The notes: generated by a model not told the origin, from the sequence alone. A stretch of DNA of 64,000 bases from Oscillospiraceae bacterium (GCA_015068855.1 SVJS01000002.1:62001-126000), one strand, 5' to 3'. Shown: positions 9,444 through 19,651, counted from the stretch's first letter. Numbers and translations: made by a program.

Positions 9444-9457
9444 AGAAAACGCTTGTA
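9444..9457 (+). promoter_or_regulatory. possible cre-like / LacI-family operator
   Basis: AGAAAACGCTTGTA matches the catabolite-responsive element TGWAARCGYTWNCA at 12 of 14 positions and lies seven bases upstream of the -35 box of the eda promoter, in the space shared with the divergent uidA operon. It could serve CcpA or a local LacI-type uronate regulator. Confidence 0.35.
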
Positions 9458-9463
9458 ATTTCC

Positions 9464-9492
9464 TTGACCGCGGGAATTTCCTATGATATAAT
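9464..9492 (+). promoter_or_regulatory. sigma-A-type promoter of eda-kdgK
   Basis: TTGACC (9464-9469) and a perfect TATAAT (9487-9492) with a 17 bp spacer, 77 bases before the eda start. The rest of the 276 bp divergent region (9293-9568) holds a direct repeat GCTGTGGA at 9353 and 9386; no clear promoter for the minus-strand operon was found. Confidence 0.85.
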
Positions 9493-9568
9493 ATATATTG
9501 CGAAAATTTGTTATACTATCTATGGTTTTTATGTTCGATTTTATATTACAACAGGGAGGACGAGACTA

Positions 9569-10213
9569 ATGGATAAGGAAAAAATTATTACCAAAATTTG
9601 TGACAGCGGTATTGTTGCAGTTGTACGTGCTGAAAATGCAGAGCAGGCCATGAAAATTGCCGATGCTTGTATTGAAGGCGGCGTTCCGGCTATTGAGCTG
9701 ACCTTTACAGTACCCGGTGCACATCACGTTATTGAAGAACTGGCTAAGCGTTACAGCCCCGATGAAATCATTTTAGGTGCCGGCACCGTTATGGACCCCG
9801 AAACCGCCAGAATTGCGATTTTGTCCGGTGCACAATATGTTGTTGCCCCCTATATGAACTTAGAGTTGGTTAAGCTTTGCAACCGTTACAGAGTGGCTTG
9901 CATGCCCGGCGTTATGAGCATTAAGGAATGCGTTGAGGCTATGGAAGCCGGTGCAGACATCTTAAAGCTGTTCCCCGGTGAAATCGGCGGACCGAAGATG
10001 ATTAAGGCCGTTAAGGGCCCCATCCCGTATGCTAAGATGATGCCCACCGGTGGCGTTACCGTTGATAACGTTGCTGAATGGATTAAGGCAGGTGCTGTTG
10101 CCGTTGGCGCCGGCGGTGCTTTGACAGCCGGAGCTAAAACAGGCGATTATGCTGCGATTACCGCAACCGGTCGTGAATTTGTAAAACGTATCAAGGAAGC
10201 AAGAGGTCAGTAA
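9569..10213 (+). CDS. eda: 2-dehydro-3-deoxy-phosphogluconate (KDPG/KHG) aldolase
   Basis: Class I aldolase splitting KDPG to pyruvate and glyceraldehyde-3-phosphate. Motifs in order: AVVRAEN, AIELTFTVPGA (catalytic Glu), ILGAGTVMDP, the Schiff-base lysine in ILKLFPGE, and the phosphate loop PTGGVTVDN. 214 residues, the usual length. The frame is open far upstream, but MDKEKIITKICDSGIVAVVRAE is the family-like N terminus and ggagga precedes 9569. With kdgK it completes the lower uronate path; the isomerase, reductase and dehydratase steps are not in the window. Confidence 0.96.
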   Translation: MDKEKIITKICDSGIVAVVRAENAEQAMKIADACIEGGVPAIELTFTVPGAHHVIEELAKRYSPDEIILGAGTVMDPETARIAILSGAQYVVAPYMNLELVKLCNRYRVACMPGVMSIKECVEAMEAGADILKLFPGEIGGPKMIKAVKGPIPYAKMMPTGGVTVDNVAEWIKAGAVAVGAGGALTAGAKTGDYAAITATGREFVKRIKEARGQ

Positions 10214-10279
10214 GTGACCCTGTGAAAACAAAAGAAGCCGCAGGGCGGCACGAAAAATAAAAACGGAGGCGTTTATACG

Positions 10280-11302
10280 ATGGCAAAAGTAGTAACTTTC
10301 GGTGAAATTATGCTCAGATTGCAGACCTATGATAATCAGAGACTGATTCAGGCAACCGGTCTTGAAGCCAAGTTTGGTGGCGGCGAGGCGAATGTGGCTG
10401 TGTCTCTGGCAAACTATGGTCATGATGCTTATTTTGTAACCAAGCTGCCGGACCATCTGGTTGGCGAGTGGTGCTTATCTGAACTGAGAAAATACAATGT
10501 TAAAACAGACTATATTGCAAAGGGCGGCGAAAGAGTCGGTATCTATTTCGTAGAAAAGGGTGCATCACAGCGTGCGTCCACCGTTACTTATGACCGCGCC
10601 CATTCTTCCATCGCCACAGCAAAGCCTGCTGACTTTGACTGGGATGCCATTTTTGATGGCGCCGAATGGTTCCACTTTACCGGTATTACCCCGGCTTTGT
10701 CTGATGATGCAGCCGAGCTGTGTCTGCTTGCTTGCAAGGCAGCAAAGGCGAAGGGCATTACCGTGAGCTGTGACCTCAATTTCAGAAAGAAACTCTGGAC
10801 CAGCGAAAAGGCCGGCAAGGTTATGGGCGGCCTGATGGAATATGTTGACGTTGCGATTGCAAACGAAGAGGATGCTGAAAAGGTGTTCGGTATTCGTGCA
10901 TCTAAGACTGACATTACCTCCGGTGAGCTTTCCGACGAAGGCTATCGCGATGTTGCAAAGCAGCTGGCTGACCGCTTTGGCTTCTCTCATGTTGCCATCA
11001 CATTGCGTGAAAGCGTTTCTGCGTCTGTTAACAACTGGTCTGCTTTGTTATATGACGGTAAGGAATACTACAAATCCAAGAAATACCACATCAACATCGT
11101 TGACCGTATCGGCGGCGGTGACTCCTTCGGCGGCGGTCTGATTTATGCCCTGCTTGAAAAATACACCATGCAGGATACCATTGAATTTGCTGTTGCGGCT
11201 TCTTGCCTGAAACACTCCATTGAGGGTGACTTTAACCTGGTCAGCGTTAAAGAAGTCAAGAGCCTGGCAGAGGGCGACGGTTCCGGCCGTGTACAGAGAT
11301 AA
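10280..11302 (+). CDS. kdgK: 2-keto-3-deoxygluconate kinase (PfkB family)
   Basis: Phosphorylates KDG to KDPG, the substrate of the adjacent aldolase. PfkB sugar-kinase features: GEIMLRL near the start, the glycine pair in FGGGEANVAVSLANYG, and the C-terminal DRIGGGDSFGGGLIYALL, which contains the catalytic Asp and anion hole. 340 residues. Substrate is assigned from similarity to KDG kinases and from position 66 bp after eda, presumably on the same transcript. Confidence 0.92.
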   Translation: MAKVVTFGEIMLRLQTYDNQRLIQATGLEAKFGGGEANVAVSLANYGHDAYFVTKLPDHLVGEWCLSELRKYNVKTDYIAKGGERVGIYFVEKGASQRASTVTYDRAHSSIATAKPADFDWDAIFDGAEWFHFTGITPALSDDAAELCLLACKAAKAKGITVSCDLNFRKKLWTSEKAGKVMGGLMEYVDVAIANEEDAEKVFGIRASKTDITSGELSDEGYRDVAKQLADRFGFSHVAITLRESVSASVNNWSALLYDGKEYYKSKKYHINIVDRIGGGDSFGGGLIYALLEKYTMQDTIEFAVAASCLKHSIEGDFNLVSVKEVKSLAEGDGSGRVQR

Positions 11303-11314
11303 TATGTGCTTTTG

Positions 11315-11353
11315 ACGCGGCTGGCGGTGCCAGCCGCGTTGTAGTTCTTTTTA
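11315..11353 (+). terminator. terminator-like hairpin between kdgK and purF
   Basis: An 11 bp perfect GC-rich stem (ACGCGGCTGGC with GCCAGCCGCGT) with a 3-base loop, followed by an interrupted T tract (ttgtagttcttttta). It probably separates the uronate and purine operons. Confidence 0.7.
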
Positions 11354-11407
11354 GCCATTGGTTAGATGGCATGCAGTGATTAAAAATTTGTTGTAGGAGA
11401 ATCAAAC

Positions 11408-12856
11408 ATGACCGAGTCAAAGGGTATTATCCTTTCGGATAAAGCAAAAGAGGAATGCGGCGTTTTCGGTTTTTACGATAACGATGGCTTTGACGTTGCA
11501 AGACTGACCTATTACGGTCTTTATGGCTTGCAACACAGAGGCCAGGAAAGCGCTGGCATTGCCGTTAATGACGATAATACATTCCATTGTCACAGAGACC
11601 TGGGGCTTGTTCCCGAGGTGTTTAATGACAGAATCTTAAATAGCCTGACAGGAACTATTTCCGTGGGCCATGTGCGTTTTACAACGAAGGGCGGAAATAA
11701 GCGCGAAAACGCGCAGCCGCTGGTTTATAAGTATGTAAAGGGTACTTTGGCGCTGGCTTATAACGGTAATTTGATTAACACAGGGGAGCTTCGCCAGGCG
11801 TTTATGGAAAACGGCGCTATTTTCCACACCTCCAGCGATGCTGAGGTTATGATGTATCAGATTGCCAAGGAAAGGATTAAAACCCATGCCGTTGAACGGG
11901 CGGTTCTTGAAATGATGAGCGCCATTCACGGGGCCTATTCCATTGTTATGATGAGCCCCAGAAAGCTCATCGGGGCAAGAGACCCGCATGGTCTGCATCC
12001 CTTGTCCATTGGTAAACTGGAAAACTCGTACGTTTTATCTTCGGAGACCTGTGTGTTTGACAATATTGGTGCAGAATTTATCCGTGATGTGGAACCCGGT
12101 GAAGTGGTTTGGATTGACAAAGATGGTCTTCATTCCATCAAGCACAAGGATGCTTTGGCAAAATCAAAAATCTGTGTTTTTGAATATGTTTACACAGCAA
12201 GACCTGACAGCGTTGTTGAGGGTGCCAGCGTTTATGAAGTGAGAAAAGCCATGGGTCATCAACTGGCAAAAGAACATCCCGTTGATGCCGATTTGGTTTT
12301 TGGTGTGCCCGATTCCGGCCTTTGCGCGGCGATTGGCTATGCAGAGGCGTCAGGACTTCCTTACGGGAAAGGCTTTATTAAAAATAAATATATAGGTAGA
12401 ACCTTTATTCTGCCTACGCAGGCGCAACGTGAAGCGGCTGTTAATATTAAACTGAACGTGTTAAAGAACAGTGTAGCAGGCAAACGAGTGGTTATGGTTG
12501 ACGACTCGATTGTGCGCGGAACGACCTGCGCCAACATCATTCGCGCCTTGAAAGAGGCAGGCGCAAAAGAAGTGCATATGCGCGTCAGCTCCCCGCCGTT
12601 TTTGTGGCCCTGCTATTTCGGAACAGACATTCCCTCGCGGGATTGTTTGATGGCTGTTAAACACAGCGTTGAAGAAATCAGGCAAAAAATTGGTGCTGAC
12701 TCTTTGGGATATTTAAGCGTTGAGGGCTTAAAGGAAGCCACGAAGGCACTGCAATGTGATTATTGTCAGGCGTGCTTTACGGGAGAATATCCCATGGAAG
12801 TGCCGTTGACAGTTGATAAATCAGAGTTTGAACATACCAAGGAGGGCAAAAAATGA
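11408..12856 (+). CDS. purF: amidophosphoribosyltransferase
   Basis: First step of de novo purine synthesis: PRPP plus glutamine to phosphoribosylamine. An N-terminal propeptide of 16 residues precedes the expected nucleophile Cys17 (EECGVFG), so the enzyme is of the self-processing, Fe-S-containing Bacillus type. The C-terminal half has the PRPP loop [13 protein letters not shown] (about residue 361) and a cysteine cluster CDYCQAC (about 449) for the 4Fe-4S cluster. 482 residues. First gene of purF-M-N-H-D; the purM start overlaps its stop (ATGA). No purine riboswitch is visible upstream. Confidence 0.97.
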   Translation: MTESKGIILSDKAKEECGVFGFYDNDGFDVARLTYYGLYGLQHRGQESAGIAVNDDNTFHCHRDLGLVPEVFNDRILNSLTGTISVGHVRFTTKGGNKRENAQPLVYKYVKGTLALAYNGNLINTGELRQAFMENGAIFHTSSDAEVMMYQIAKERIKTHAVERAVLEMMSAIHGAYSIVMMSPRKLIGARDPHGLHPLSIGKLENSYVLSSETCVFDNIGAEFIRDVEPGEVVWIDKDGLHSIKHKDALAKSKICVFEYVYTARPDSVVEGASVYEVRKAMGHQLAKEHPVDADLVFGVPDSGLCAAIGYAEASGLPYGKGFIKNKYIGRTFILPTQAQREAAVNIKLNVLKNSVAGKRVVMVDDSIVRGTTCANIIRALKEAGAKEVHMRVSSPPFLWPCYFGTDIPSRDCLMAVKHSVEEIRQKIGADSLGYLSVEGLKEATKALQCDYCQACFTGEYPMEVPLTVDKSEFEHTKEGKK

Positions 12857-13887
12857 GTACAGCATATAAGGCGGCCGGCGTTGATGTTGAGGCAGGTTAT
12901 GAGGCCGTTAAATTGATGAAAGAGCATGTTAACAAAACCTTTACCCCCGGCGTTTTAAGTGGTTTGGGCGGTTTTGGAGGTTTGTTTGAATTAGGGAAAG
13001 GCTATCAAAACCCCGTTTTGGTTTCGGGCACAGATGGCGTTGGTACGAAGCTTCGTCTGGCTTTCCTGATGGACAAGCATGACACCATCGGTCAGGACTG
13101 CGTAGCAATGTGCGCCAACGATATTGCATGCTCCGGTGCAAAACCCTTATTCTTTTTAGACTATCTGGCAGTAGGAAAAAATGTGCCCACCCGCATTGCT
13201 GAAATTGTTAAGGGTGTTGCAGACGGTTGCCTGCAAGCCGGTGCGGCTTTGATTGGTGGCGAGACAGCGGAGATGCCCGGTTTTTATGATGTTGATGAAT
13301 ATGACCTGGCAGGCTTTTGCGTTGGTGTTGTGGATAAGGATAAAATTGTTGATGGCAGCAAGACCAAAGAGGGAGATGCCCTGATTGGTATTGCTTCTTC
13401 CGGCGTACATAGTAACGGTTACTCCCTGGTTCGCAGAATTTTTAATTTAGATGCACCCAATGCCAAGGAGAGACTGGCAGAGGTGCCGCAAGGCTTAGGC
13501 TGCTCCCTGGGCGAGGCACTTTTAACACCGACTAAAATTTACGTTAAATCTTTGCTTTCTGTCATTGAGAACATCGGTATTCATGCGGTGTCTCATATTA
13601 CAGGCGGCGGATTTTATGAAAACATCCCCCGTATGTTACCGGAGGGTCTTTGCGCTAAGGTAGAAAAAGGCAGCTTTGAAACACCGGCTATCTTTAAGCT
13701 GATGGAAGAAAGAGCAGGCCTTTCCGAGCGTGATTTGTTCAACACCTTTAATATGGGTATCGGGTTGGTTTTGGCTGTGGATAAGCAAAAGGCTGACCAG
13801 GTTGTGAACCATTTAGCGACTTTGGGCGAAAAAGCCTGGGTGATTGGTGAGGTTCAAAAGGGCGAAGCCGGTGTAACACTGTTATAA
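12853..13887 (+). CDS. purM: phosphoribosylformylglycinamidine cyclo-ligase (AIR synthetase)
   Basis: Closes the imidazole ring of AIR from FGAM with ATP. Characteristic motifs are [15 protein letters not shown] (about residue 57), [31 protein letters not shown] and [16 protein letters not shown]. 344 residues, standard length. Its start overlaps the purF stop by four bases, so translation is probably coupled; purN follows after 12 bp. Confidence 0.98.
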   Translation: MSTAYKAAGVDVEAGYEAVKLMKEHVNKTFTPGVLSGLGGFGGLFELGKGYQNPVLVSGTDGVGTKLRLAFLMDKHDTIGQDCVAMCANDIACSGAKPLFFLDYLAVGKNVPTRIAEIVKGVADGCLQAGAALIGGETAEMPGFYDVDEYDLAGFCVGVVDKDKIVDGSKTKEGDALIGIASSGVHSNGYSLVRRIFNLDAPNAKERLAEVPQGLGCSLGEALLTPTKIYVKSLLSVIENIGIHAVSHITGGGFYENIPRMLPEGLCAKVEKGSFETPAIFKLMEERAGLSERDLFNTFNMGIGLVLAVDKQKADQVVNHLATLGEKAWVIGEVQKGEAGVTLL

Positions 13888-13899
13888 AGAGGTCAGACT

Positions 13900-14544
13900 A
13901 TGACAAAGCAGACAAAAAAGAGAATAGGCGTTTTGGTTTCCGGTGGTGGAACAAACCTGCAGGCTCTGCTGGATGCAGAGGCAAGGGGCGAACTCAAAAG
14001 CGGAACGATTGCCGTTGTTGTGGCGAGTAAACCTGGGGCGTATGCCTTAGAGCGGGCCGCAAAAGCCGGCGTGGAAGGGGTTTGTGTTGAGCGTAAAGCC
14101 TATGAAACACGTGAGGCGTTTGAGGCGGCTTTGCAAAAGGTTTTAGAGGAGAGACAGATTGATGTTTTGGTTCTGGCAGGATTTATGCTGGTGCTGAGCG
14201 ACCAGTTCATCAAGCTGTATCCCGACCGGATTATCAATGTGCATCCGGCCCTGATTCCGTCTTTTTGCGGGGACGGCTTTTATGGTCTTCGGGTTCATGA
14301 ACGGGCCCTTGAATACGGCGTTAAGGTTACGGGGGCCACGGTGCATTTTGTGAATGAAATTACCGACGGTGGTGCCATCATTATGCAAAAAGCGGTGGCC
14401 ATTCCTGAGGGCATCAGTCCGGAGGATTTGCAGCAGCTGGTTATGAAAGAGGCAGAGCATGTTATGCTGCCTCAGGCAGCGGAGCTTTTGTGCGCAGGGC
14501 GGCTGAGTCGCAAGGGACGTCTTGTGACCATAGACAATAAATAA
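13900..14544 (+). CDS. purN: phosphoribosylglycinamide formyltransferase
   Basis: Transfers formyl from 10-formyl-THF to [19 protein letters not shown] binds the substrate phosphate; [11 protein letters not shown] holds the catalytic Asn and His; [21 protein letters not shown] contains the catalytic Asp. The [10 protein letters not shown] insert replaces the usual short loop and is common in clostridial forms. 214 residues. Lies between purM and purH in the same operon. Confidence 0.96.
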   Translation: MTKQTKKRIGVLVSGGGTNLQALLDAEARGELKSGTIAVVVASKPGAYALERAAKAGVEGVCVERKAYETREAFEAALQKVLEERQIDVLVLAGFMLVLSDQFIKLYPDRIINVHPALIPSFCGDGFYGLRVHERALEYGVKVTGATVHFVNEITDGGAIIMQKAVAIPEGISPEDLQQLVMKEAEHVMLPQAAELLCAGRLSRKGRLVTIDNK

Positions 14545-14566
14545 GAAACAAGAGAGGACGATTGAC

Positions 14567-16111
14567 ATGGCAAAAAGAGCATTACTCAGCGTATCTGATA
14601 AAACAGGCATTGTGGAGTTTGCAAAGGGCCTGATTGAATTGGGCTTTGAAGTTGTATCAACAGGTGGCACAAAGAGAGCCCTGACAGAGGCGGGCCTCGC
14701 TGTTACCGGTGTTTCCGAGATTACAGGCTTTCCTGAATGTCTGGACGGTCGCGTGAAAACCCTGCATCCGAAAATTCATGCAGGTATTTTAGCCATGCGG
14801 TCAAATCCCGAGCATATGAACCAGTTAGAGGAATTGGGGGTTGATACCATTGATGTGGTGGCGATCAATTTATATCCCTTTAAGCAGACCATTCAAAAAG
14901 AGGGTGTTACCTTAGAGGAAGCAGTGGAGAATATTGATATCGGCGGACCGACCATGATTCGTGCAGCAGCGAAAAACTATCAGGATGTTGCTGTTGTGGT
15001 TGACCCTGCGGATTATGAAACTGTTTTGGCTGAATACCGCGCACAAGGCACAGTCAGCCGTGATACGAAATTCTATCTGGCTTATAAGGTGTTTGAACAT
15101 ACAGCAGCGTATGACACCTTAATTTCTACATACTTGCGCAAAACGATTGGCAAGGAGCTGTTCCCCCAAAATCTGTCCCTGACCTATGAGAAGGTGCAGG
15201 AAATGCGTTACGGCGAAAATCCCCATCAGCAGGCTGTTTTCTATAAGGAAGTCGGTCCCTGCACAGGAACACTTTCTGCGGCACGTCAGCTCCACGGAAA
15301 AGAGCTTTCCTACAACAACATTAACGATGCCAACGGCGCACTTGATTTGGTTAAGGAGTTTACCGAGCCCACGGTTGTAGCCTCCAAGCACGCAAACCCT
15401 TGCGGTGTTGGTACCGGTGCTACGATTTTTGAGGCCTATCAAAAGGCTTACGAGGGCGACCCGGTTTCCATCTTTGGCGGTATTATTGCGGCTAACCGTG
15501 AAATTGATGCGGCTACGGCAGAAGAGATGAGCAAGATTTTCTTAGAGATTATCGTTGCACCGTCTTTCTCAGCTGAGGCTATGGAAATTCTGACAAGGAA
15601 GCAGAACATTCGTCTTTTGGAGCTGCCGTCCTTAGCAGAGAAGATTGATAAAAACGATTTCGATATGAAAAAGGTTATGGGCGGCCTTTTGGTACAGCAG
15701 CGTGATACCGAACTCTATGACGAGGAAAACTGGCAGGTTGTGACCAAGGTTCAGCCCACGGAGGAGCAAATTAAGGACCTGAAATTTGCCTGGAAAGTTG
15801 TTAAGCACACAAAATCCAATGCCATTGCCGTGGCAAAGGATAACATGTCCTTAGGTGTTGGCCCCGGCCAGACAAATCGTGTTATGGCGGCTAAAATTGC
15901 GCTTGACTATGCAGGCGAAAAAGCAGTAGGCGCAAGCCTTGCATCCGATGCTTTCTTCCCCTTCCCCGATACGGTTGAAGCGGCAGCAAAGGCCGGTATT
16001 AAGGCCATCATTCAGCCGGGCGGCTCTAAAAAAGACCAGGAATCCATTGATGCTTGTGACAAGTACGGCATCGCTATGGTCTTTGTTGGCATGCGTCACT
16101 TTAAGCACTAG
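14567..16111 (+). CDS. purH: bifunctional AICAR formyltransferase / IMP cyclohydrolase
   Basis: Last two steps to IMP. The N-terminal MGS-like cyclohydrolase domain ([17 protein letters not shown] to about residue 195, with STGGT and HPKIHAGIL) is followed by the AICAR transformylase domain, whose [11 protein letters not shown] gives the catalytic Lys-His pair. 514 residues, full length with both domains. 22 bp after purN; purD follows closely. Confidence 0.98.
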   Translation: MAKRALLSVSDKTGIVEFAKGLIELGFEVVSTGGTKRALTEAGLAVTGVSEITGFPECLDGRVKTLHPKIHAGILAMRSNPEHMNQLEELGVDTIDVVAINLYPFKQTIQKEGVTLEEAVENIDIGGPTMIRAAAKNYQDVAVVVDPADYETVLAEYRAQGTVSRDTKFYLAYKVFEHTAAYDTLISTYLRKTIGKELFPQNLSLTYEKVQEMRYGENPHQQAVFYKEVGPCTGTLSAARQLHGKELSYNNINDANGALDLVKEFTEPTVVASKHANPCGVGTGATIFEAYQKAYEGDPVSIFGGIIAANREIDAATAEEMSKIFLEIIVAPSFSAEAMEILTRKQNIRLLELPSLAEKIDKNDFDMKKVMGGLLVQQRDTELYDEENWQVVTKVQPTEEQIKDLKFAWKVVKHTKSNAIAVAKDNMSLGVGPGQTNRVMAAKIALDYAGEKAVGASLASDAFFPFPDTVEAAAKAGIKAIIQPGGSKKDQESIDACDKYGIAMVFVGMRHFKH

Positions 16112-16129
16112 AAAGGATTGGAGCACATC

Positions 16130-17389
16130 ATGAAGGTATTAGTCGTTGGCGGTGGTGGCCGCGAACATACAATTATATGGAAACTGGCGCAAAGCCCGAT
16201 GAAGCCGGAGCTTTTTGCAGCGCCGGGCAATGCAGGGATTGCAAAGCTTGCCACCTGTGTTGACATTAAGGCAACCGATGTTGCGGGCGTTGTTCAGTTT
16301 GCCAAGGAAAATCAGATTGATTTAACGGTTGTGGCTCCGGATGACCCCTTGATGCTGGGTATGGTTGACAGTCTGGAACAGGCGGGATTGAAAGCCTTTG
16401 GGCCCAGACAAAATGCCGCCATTATTGAGGGCAGCAAGGTTTTTTCTAAGGATTTAATGAAAAAATACGGCATTCCCACAGCGGCCTACGAGGTTTTTGA
16501 TGACAGCGAGAAAGCCATCTCCTATTTACAGACGGTTTCCTATCCCACCGTTGTCAAGGCAGAGGGACTGGCTCTGGGTAAAGGTGTTATTATTGCACAG
16601 AACTTTGAGGAAGCCAAGGCGGCCGTTGAAGACATTATGTGCGATAAGGTGTTTGGCGATGCGGGCAGCCGTGTTGTTATTGAAGAATTTTTGACAGGAC
16701 ATGAGGTATCTGTCTTAGCGTTTACAGACGGAAAGACCTTGTATCCTATGGTTAGCGCGCAGGACCACAAGCGTGCTTATGATAACGATGAGGGCCCCAA
16801 CACGGGCGGTATGGGAACCTTTTCTCCCAGCCGGTTATACACAAAAGCCATTCACGAAGAATGCATGTCCAAGATTTTTATGCCCACGATGGCGGCTATG
16901 AACAAAGAGGGTCGCACGTTTAAGGGGGTTTTATATTTCGGCCTGATTATGACGGAAAACGGCGTTAAGGTGATTGAATATAACGCACGTTTCGGAGACC
17001 CGGAAACGCAGGTGGTTCTGCCCCGATTGAAAACAGACCTGTTAGAGATTTTCCTGGCGGTTGCAGAAGAACGCCTGGCGGACATCGACGTTGTTTGGGA
17101 TGATGGCGCGGCTGTTTGCGTTGTGCTCGCTTCCGGTGGATATCCCAAGCAATATGCAAAGGGACTGCCGATTCATGGCATTGAGGATGCAGAATCTGAC
17201 CCTGCGATTACGGTTTTCCATGCAGGAACAGCGATGAAAGATGGCGTTTATGTTACCGCGGGCGGACGCGTTTTGGGTGTGACGGCCGTGGGCGATGATT
17301 TGGAAGCAGCCATTAAAAAGGCCTATGAGGGTGCTGCCAAGGTTTGCTTTGACAAGGTTCATTATCGCAAAGATATTGGTCGTAAATAA
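16130..17389 (+). CDS. purD: phosphoribosylamine-glycine ligase (GAR synthetase)
   Basis: ATP-grasp enzyme joining phosphoribosylamine to glycine. N-terminal VLVVGGGGREHTIIWKLAQS, the ATP-grasp core (PTVVKAEGLALGKGVIIA, then VVIEEFLTGHEVSVLAF) and EYNARFGDPETQVVLPRL metal-binding motif are all present. 419 residues from the ATG at 16130, which has a ggag box; an in-frame TTG at 16118 is less likely. Last gene of the purine cluster; purE/K/C/Q/L/B are elsewhere. Confidence 0.97.
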   Translation: MKVLVVGGGGREHTIIWKLAQSPMKPELFAAPGNAGIAKLATCVDIKATDVAGVVQFAKENQIDLTVVAPDDPLMLGMVDSLEQAGLKAFGPRQNAAIIEGSKVFSKDLMKKYGIPTAAYEVFDDSEKAISYLQTVSYPTVVKAEGLALGKGVIIAQNFEEAKAAVEDIMCDKVFGDAGSRVVIEEFLTGHEVSVLAFTDGKTLYPMVSAQDHKRAYDNDEGPNTGGMGTFSPSRLYTKAIHEECMSKIFMPTMAAMNKEGRTFKGVLYFGLIMTENGVKVIEYNARFGDPETQVVLPRLKTDLLEIFLAVAEERLADIDVVWDDGAAVCVVLASGGYPKQYAKGLPIHGIEDAESDPAITVFHAGTAMKDGVYVTAGGRVLGVTAVGDDLEAAIKKAYEGAAKVCFDKVHYRKDIGRK

Positions 17390-17396
17390 AAAAAGA

Positions 17397-17436
17397 AAGC
17401 GACGCGAGGGAAGCTTTGCGTCGCTTATGTTTTGAA
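17397..17436 (+). terminator. hairpin terminator after purD
   Basis: Nine-base stem AAGCGACGC with GCGTCGCTT around a 12-base loop, eight bases after the purD stop. The following atgtttt is a weak T tract, so termination may be partial. Confidence 0.6.
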
Positions 17437-17461
17437 ATCTAAGAAAGAGGAGTGAGGCGGT

Positions 17462-18520
17462 GTGAACTATCAGGACAATATAGCGGCGATGGTTGCGCCG
17501 CTTTGTTTATGGTATCAGAAGAATCAACGGATTTTGCCCTGGCGTGAAAATCGAGACCCGTATCGGGTTTGGGTTTCGGAGATTATGCTGCAACAGACAC
17601 GCGTGGAGGCAGCCTTGCCGTATTATCAGCGATTTTTGGAAGCCCTGCCTACGGTTTACGATTTGGCGAAAGCACCCGAAGAAAGGCTTTTGAAGCTATG
17701 GGAGGGTTTAGGTTATTACAGTCGTGTGCGCAACATGCAAAAGGCGGCGCAAATCGTTGTGGAGCAATACGGGGGTCAGTTTCCCAAAGACGCGGCTGCA
17801 TTAGAAAAACTGCCGGGGATTGGCGACTATACCGCAGGTGCTATTGCTTCCATCGCCTTTGGCTTGCCTGTGCCGGCTGTTGACGGCAATGTTCTTCGCG
17901 TCATTGCAAGACTTTGTAACGATGATGCAGACATTATGCTTAGCGGAACGAAAAAGCGGGTCAAAGAGGCGCTTTCTGCGGTATACCGTCTTGCAGAAGC
18001 AGATGCAGGGGATTTAACGCAGGCCATTATGGAACTGGGGGCGCTGGTTTGCGTTCCGGGTGTGCCGCGGTGTGAGGCTTGTCCCTTGCAAAGGCTTTGT
18101 CAGGCAAAAGCGATGGGAACAGAGAAGACATTGCCCATTCGCATTGTGAGCAAGGAGAAGAAAACCGTCAAACGGACGGTGTTTTTGCTTTGCTGCGGCG
18201 ATAAGGTTGCTTTGGTTAAGAGGCCTGCCAAAGGGATTCTGGCAGGTATGTGGGAATTTCCCGCTGCTGAGGGGCATCTATCCCGTAAACAGGCGGAGGC
18301 GGTTTTGCGTGCACAAGGCATAGAGGGGCGTTTGCAGAGCTTTGTTGAAAGCCGACATGTGTTTACGCACCTGATTTGGGAGATGAAAAGTTATCTGATT
18401 TTTGCAAGCGAAAAAAATGATGCTTTCTCCTGGTTCAGTCTTCAAGAGCTTGGGGGAGAGATTGCTCTGCCCTCGGCGATGAAGCCGTTTTTCAGGGCGC
18501 TTACAGAAAATCAAAAATAA
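17462..18520 (+). CDS. mutY: A/G-specific adenine DNA glycosylase
   Basis: Removes adenine mispaired with 8-oxoguanine. Catalytic Glu40 lies in WVSEIMLQQTRVE, the helix-hairpin-helix LPGIGDYTAGAIAS spans 117-130, catalytic Asp141 follows in VPAVDGNVLRV, and the 4Fe-4S ligands Cys197, Cys204, Cys207 and Cys213 have the exact C-x6-C-x2-C-x5-C spacing. A C-terminal NUDIX-like domain (from about residue 230) reads 8-oxoG. 352 residues. GTG start with aagaggag upstream. Single gene, convergent with the next. Confidence 0.96.
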   Translation: MNYQDNIAAMVAPLCLWYQKNQRILPWRENRDPYRVWVSEIMLQQTRVEAALPYYQRFLEALPTVYDLAKAPEERLLKLWEGLGYYSRVRNMQKAAQIVVEQYGGQFPKDAAALEKLPGIGDYTAGAIASIAFGLPVPAVDGNVLRVIARLCNDDADIMLSGTKKRVKEALSAVYRLAEADAGDLTQAIMELGALVCVPGVPRCEACPLQRLCQAKAMGTEKTLPIRIVSKEKKTVKRTVFLLCCGDKVALVKRPAKGILAGMWEFPAAEGHLSRKQAEAVLRAQGIEGRLQSFVESRHVFTHLIWEMKSYLIFASEKNDAFSWFSLQELGGEIALPSAMKPFFRALTENQK

Positions 18521-18551
18521 AAAACCTGCACAGCTGTTGTGCAGGTTTTTT
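18521..18551 (+). terminator. bidirectional terminator, mutY / kinase
   Basis: Stem AAAACCTGCACA with TGTGCAGGTTTT around a 5-base loop, with A and T runs on both sides, directly between the convergent stop codons at 18520 and 18553. Confidence 0.9.
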
Positions 18552-18552
18552 G

Positions 18553-19110
18553 TCATAAAGTGATTTGTATGTCGGCTTTTTTTCGGATATCATAACGTTC
18601 AAAATAGGCGTTTTCCAGGGGAATCCATGTGGTTTGAAAACGCTCCCATTTGTCAGGGTTTCGCTTTTGAATTCTTTGCAGCTGCACCGTTTTGTCAACA
18701 TCCACAAAAATCCGCAAGGCATAGTAAGCGGTTAGGGCGGGGTGGTGCGCATAGGAACCCTCAACAATTACAACGGGTGCTTTTTCGATTGTGATGAGCT
18801 CGCCCATGGTTTGCGTTTGGCACAGGTAGGGTCGAAATGCGCAGCGTCCGGTTTGACAAAGTGGCTGCAAAACCTCTTGCAAAAACCGTTCGTGGTCTAT
18901 GTTTCCGCCGGGGGTGCTCAGCCTTTTTTCGGTTCGCATTGACGGCGGCAGGAAAAAATCATCCATGTGAATCACGGGGCAGGACAGCTCTTTACTGAGT
19001 TTTTCGGAAAGAGTCGTTTTGCCGCTGCCGCAGGGGCCGTCAATGGCGATGATGCAGGGTTTTTTCTGAACCCCGTGTGTTCTAATCGTTTGCAGAATGT
19101 TTTCTATCAT
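18553..19110 (-). CDS. uridine kinase-like P-loop kinase
   Basis: A 185-residue P-loop protein with Walker A GPCGSGKT (residues 25-32), VIHMDDFFLP (substrate-binding Asp pair) and the LID-like RIQKRNPDKWERF, the pattern of uridine kinase/PRK-like proteins that occur as short stand-alone forms in Firmicutes. Substrate not proven; nucleosides are likely. Its start lies 29 bases inside the end of the upstream membrane-protein gene, which suggests translational coupling in an mreB/ECF/kinase operon. Confidence 0.8.
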   Translation of the reverse strand: MIENILQTIRTHGVQKKPCIIAIDGPCGSGKTTLSEKLSKELSCPVIHMDDFFLPPSMRTEKRLSTPGGNIDHERFLQEVLQPLCQTGRCAFRPYLCQTQTMGELITIEKAPVVIVEGSYAHHPALTAYYALRIFVDVDKTVQLQRIQKRNPDKWERFQTTWIPLENAYFERYDIRKKADIQITL

Positions 19111-19651
19111 GTTTTTTTAGTAAAGGCACAAGCTTTGCTTTATGCAAGGCGACCATGATGGCAGGGATGATGAGTAACTGCAAAAGGATGCCGGGGATGG
19201 CATTAAGCAGCGCACCGCCGATAAAGGCGCCAAATGTAAAGGCATTATTTTCAATTCGCAGCAGAATCATCTGCACAACGCCCCAGACAATGCGGCCGGA
19301 GGCCATAGATATAAGCAAGGCTTTTAAGATGGATTTAGTACATTTCCAGGGAGAACGGGCATACAAAAGACCAACAACCAGACCATAGGTTGCCAGCTCA
19401 AAGGCCATGGCAACAGCCGTGGGATACAGCTTTGGCATGCCAAAGAGAACAAAGCGAAGCAGGGGCATGATAAACCCTACCAAAAGACCATACTTCCAGC
19501 CGCAGATTAAACCGCAGAGCATAACAGGAAAATGCATGGGAAGCAGCATGTTCCCGATTTTTTGCAACTGGCCGGTCAGGAAGGGTAAAACCAAACCAAG
19601 GGCCAGGAACATGGCGGCAAGCGACAGTGTTTTCAGCTTTTTGTTCTTCAT
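19082..19651 (-). CDS. ECF transporter S component, substrate unknown
   Basis: 189 residues, about six hydrophobic helices, short basic N terminus (MKNKKLKTLSLAAMFLALGLVLPF) and NMLLPMHFPVMLCGLICGWKYGLLVGFIMPLLR, a pattern frequent in substrate-binding subunits of energy-coupling-factor importers for vitamins. The energising EcfA/EcfT subunits are not in the window, so it would use a shared module. Vitamin specificity cannot be read from the sequence. Sits 25 bp after mreB and overlaps the kinase gene; cggagg precedes the ATG. Confidence 0.78.
   Translation of the reverse strand: MKNKKLKTLSLAAMFLALGLVLPFLTGQLQKIGNMLLPMHFPVMLCGLICGWKYGLLVGFIMPLLRFVLFGMPKLYPTAVAMAFELATYGLVVGLLYARSPWKCTKSILKALLISMASGRIVWGVVQMILLRIENNAFTFGAFIGGALLNAIPGILLQLLIIPAIMVALHKAKLVPLLKKHDRKHSAND

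Noticed and set aside
9356-9568. 71-codon N-terminal extension of KDPG aldolase
   Set aside because: It crosses the promoter; the family-like start with ggagga is at 9569.
11303-11407. Purine riboswitch or PUR box before purF
   Set aside because: No purine aptamer core seen; only a terminator-like hairpin and a short GCCAT/ATGGC repeat.
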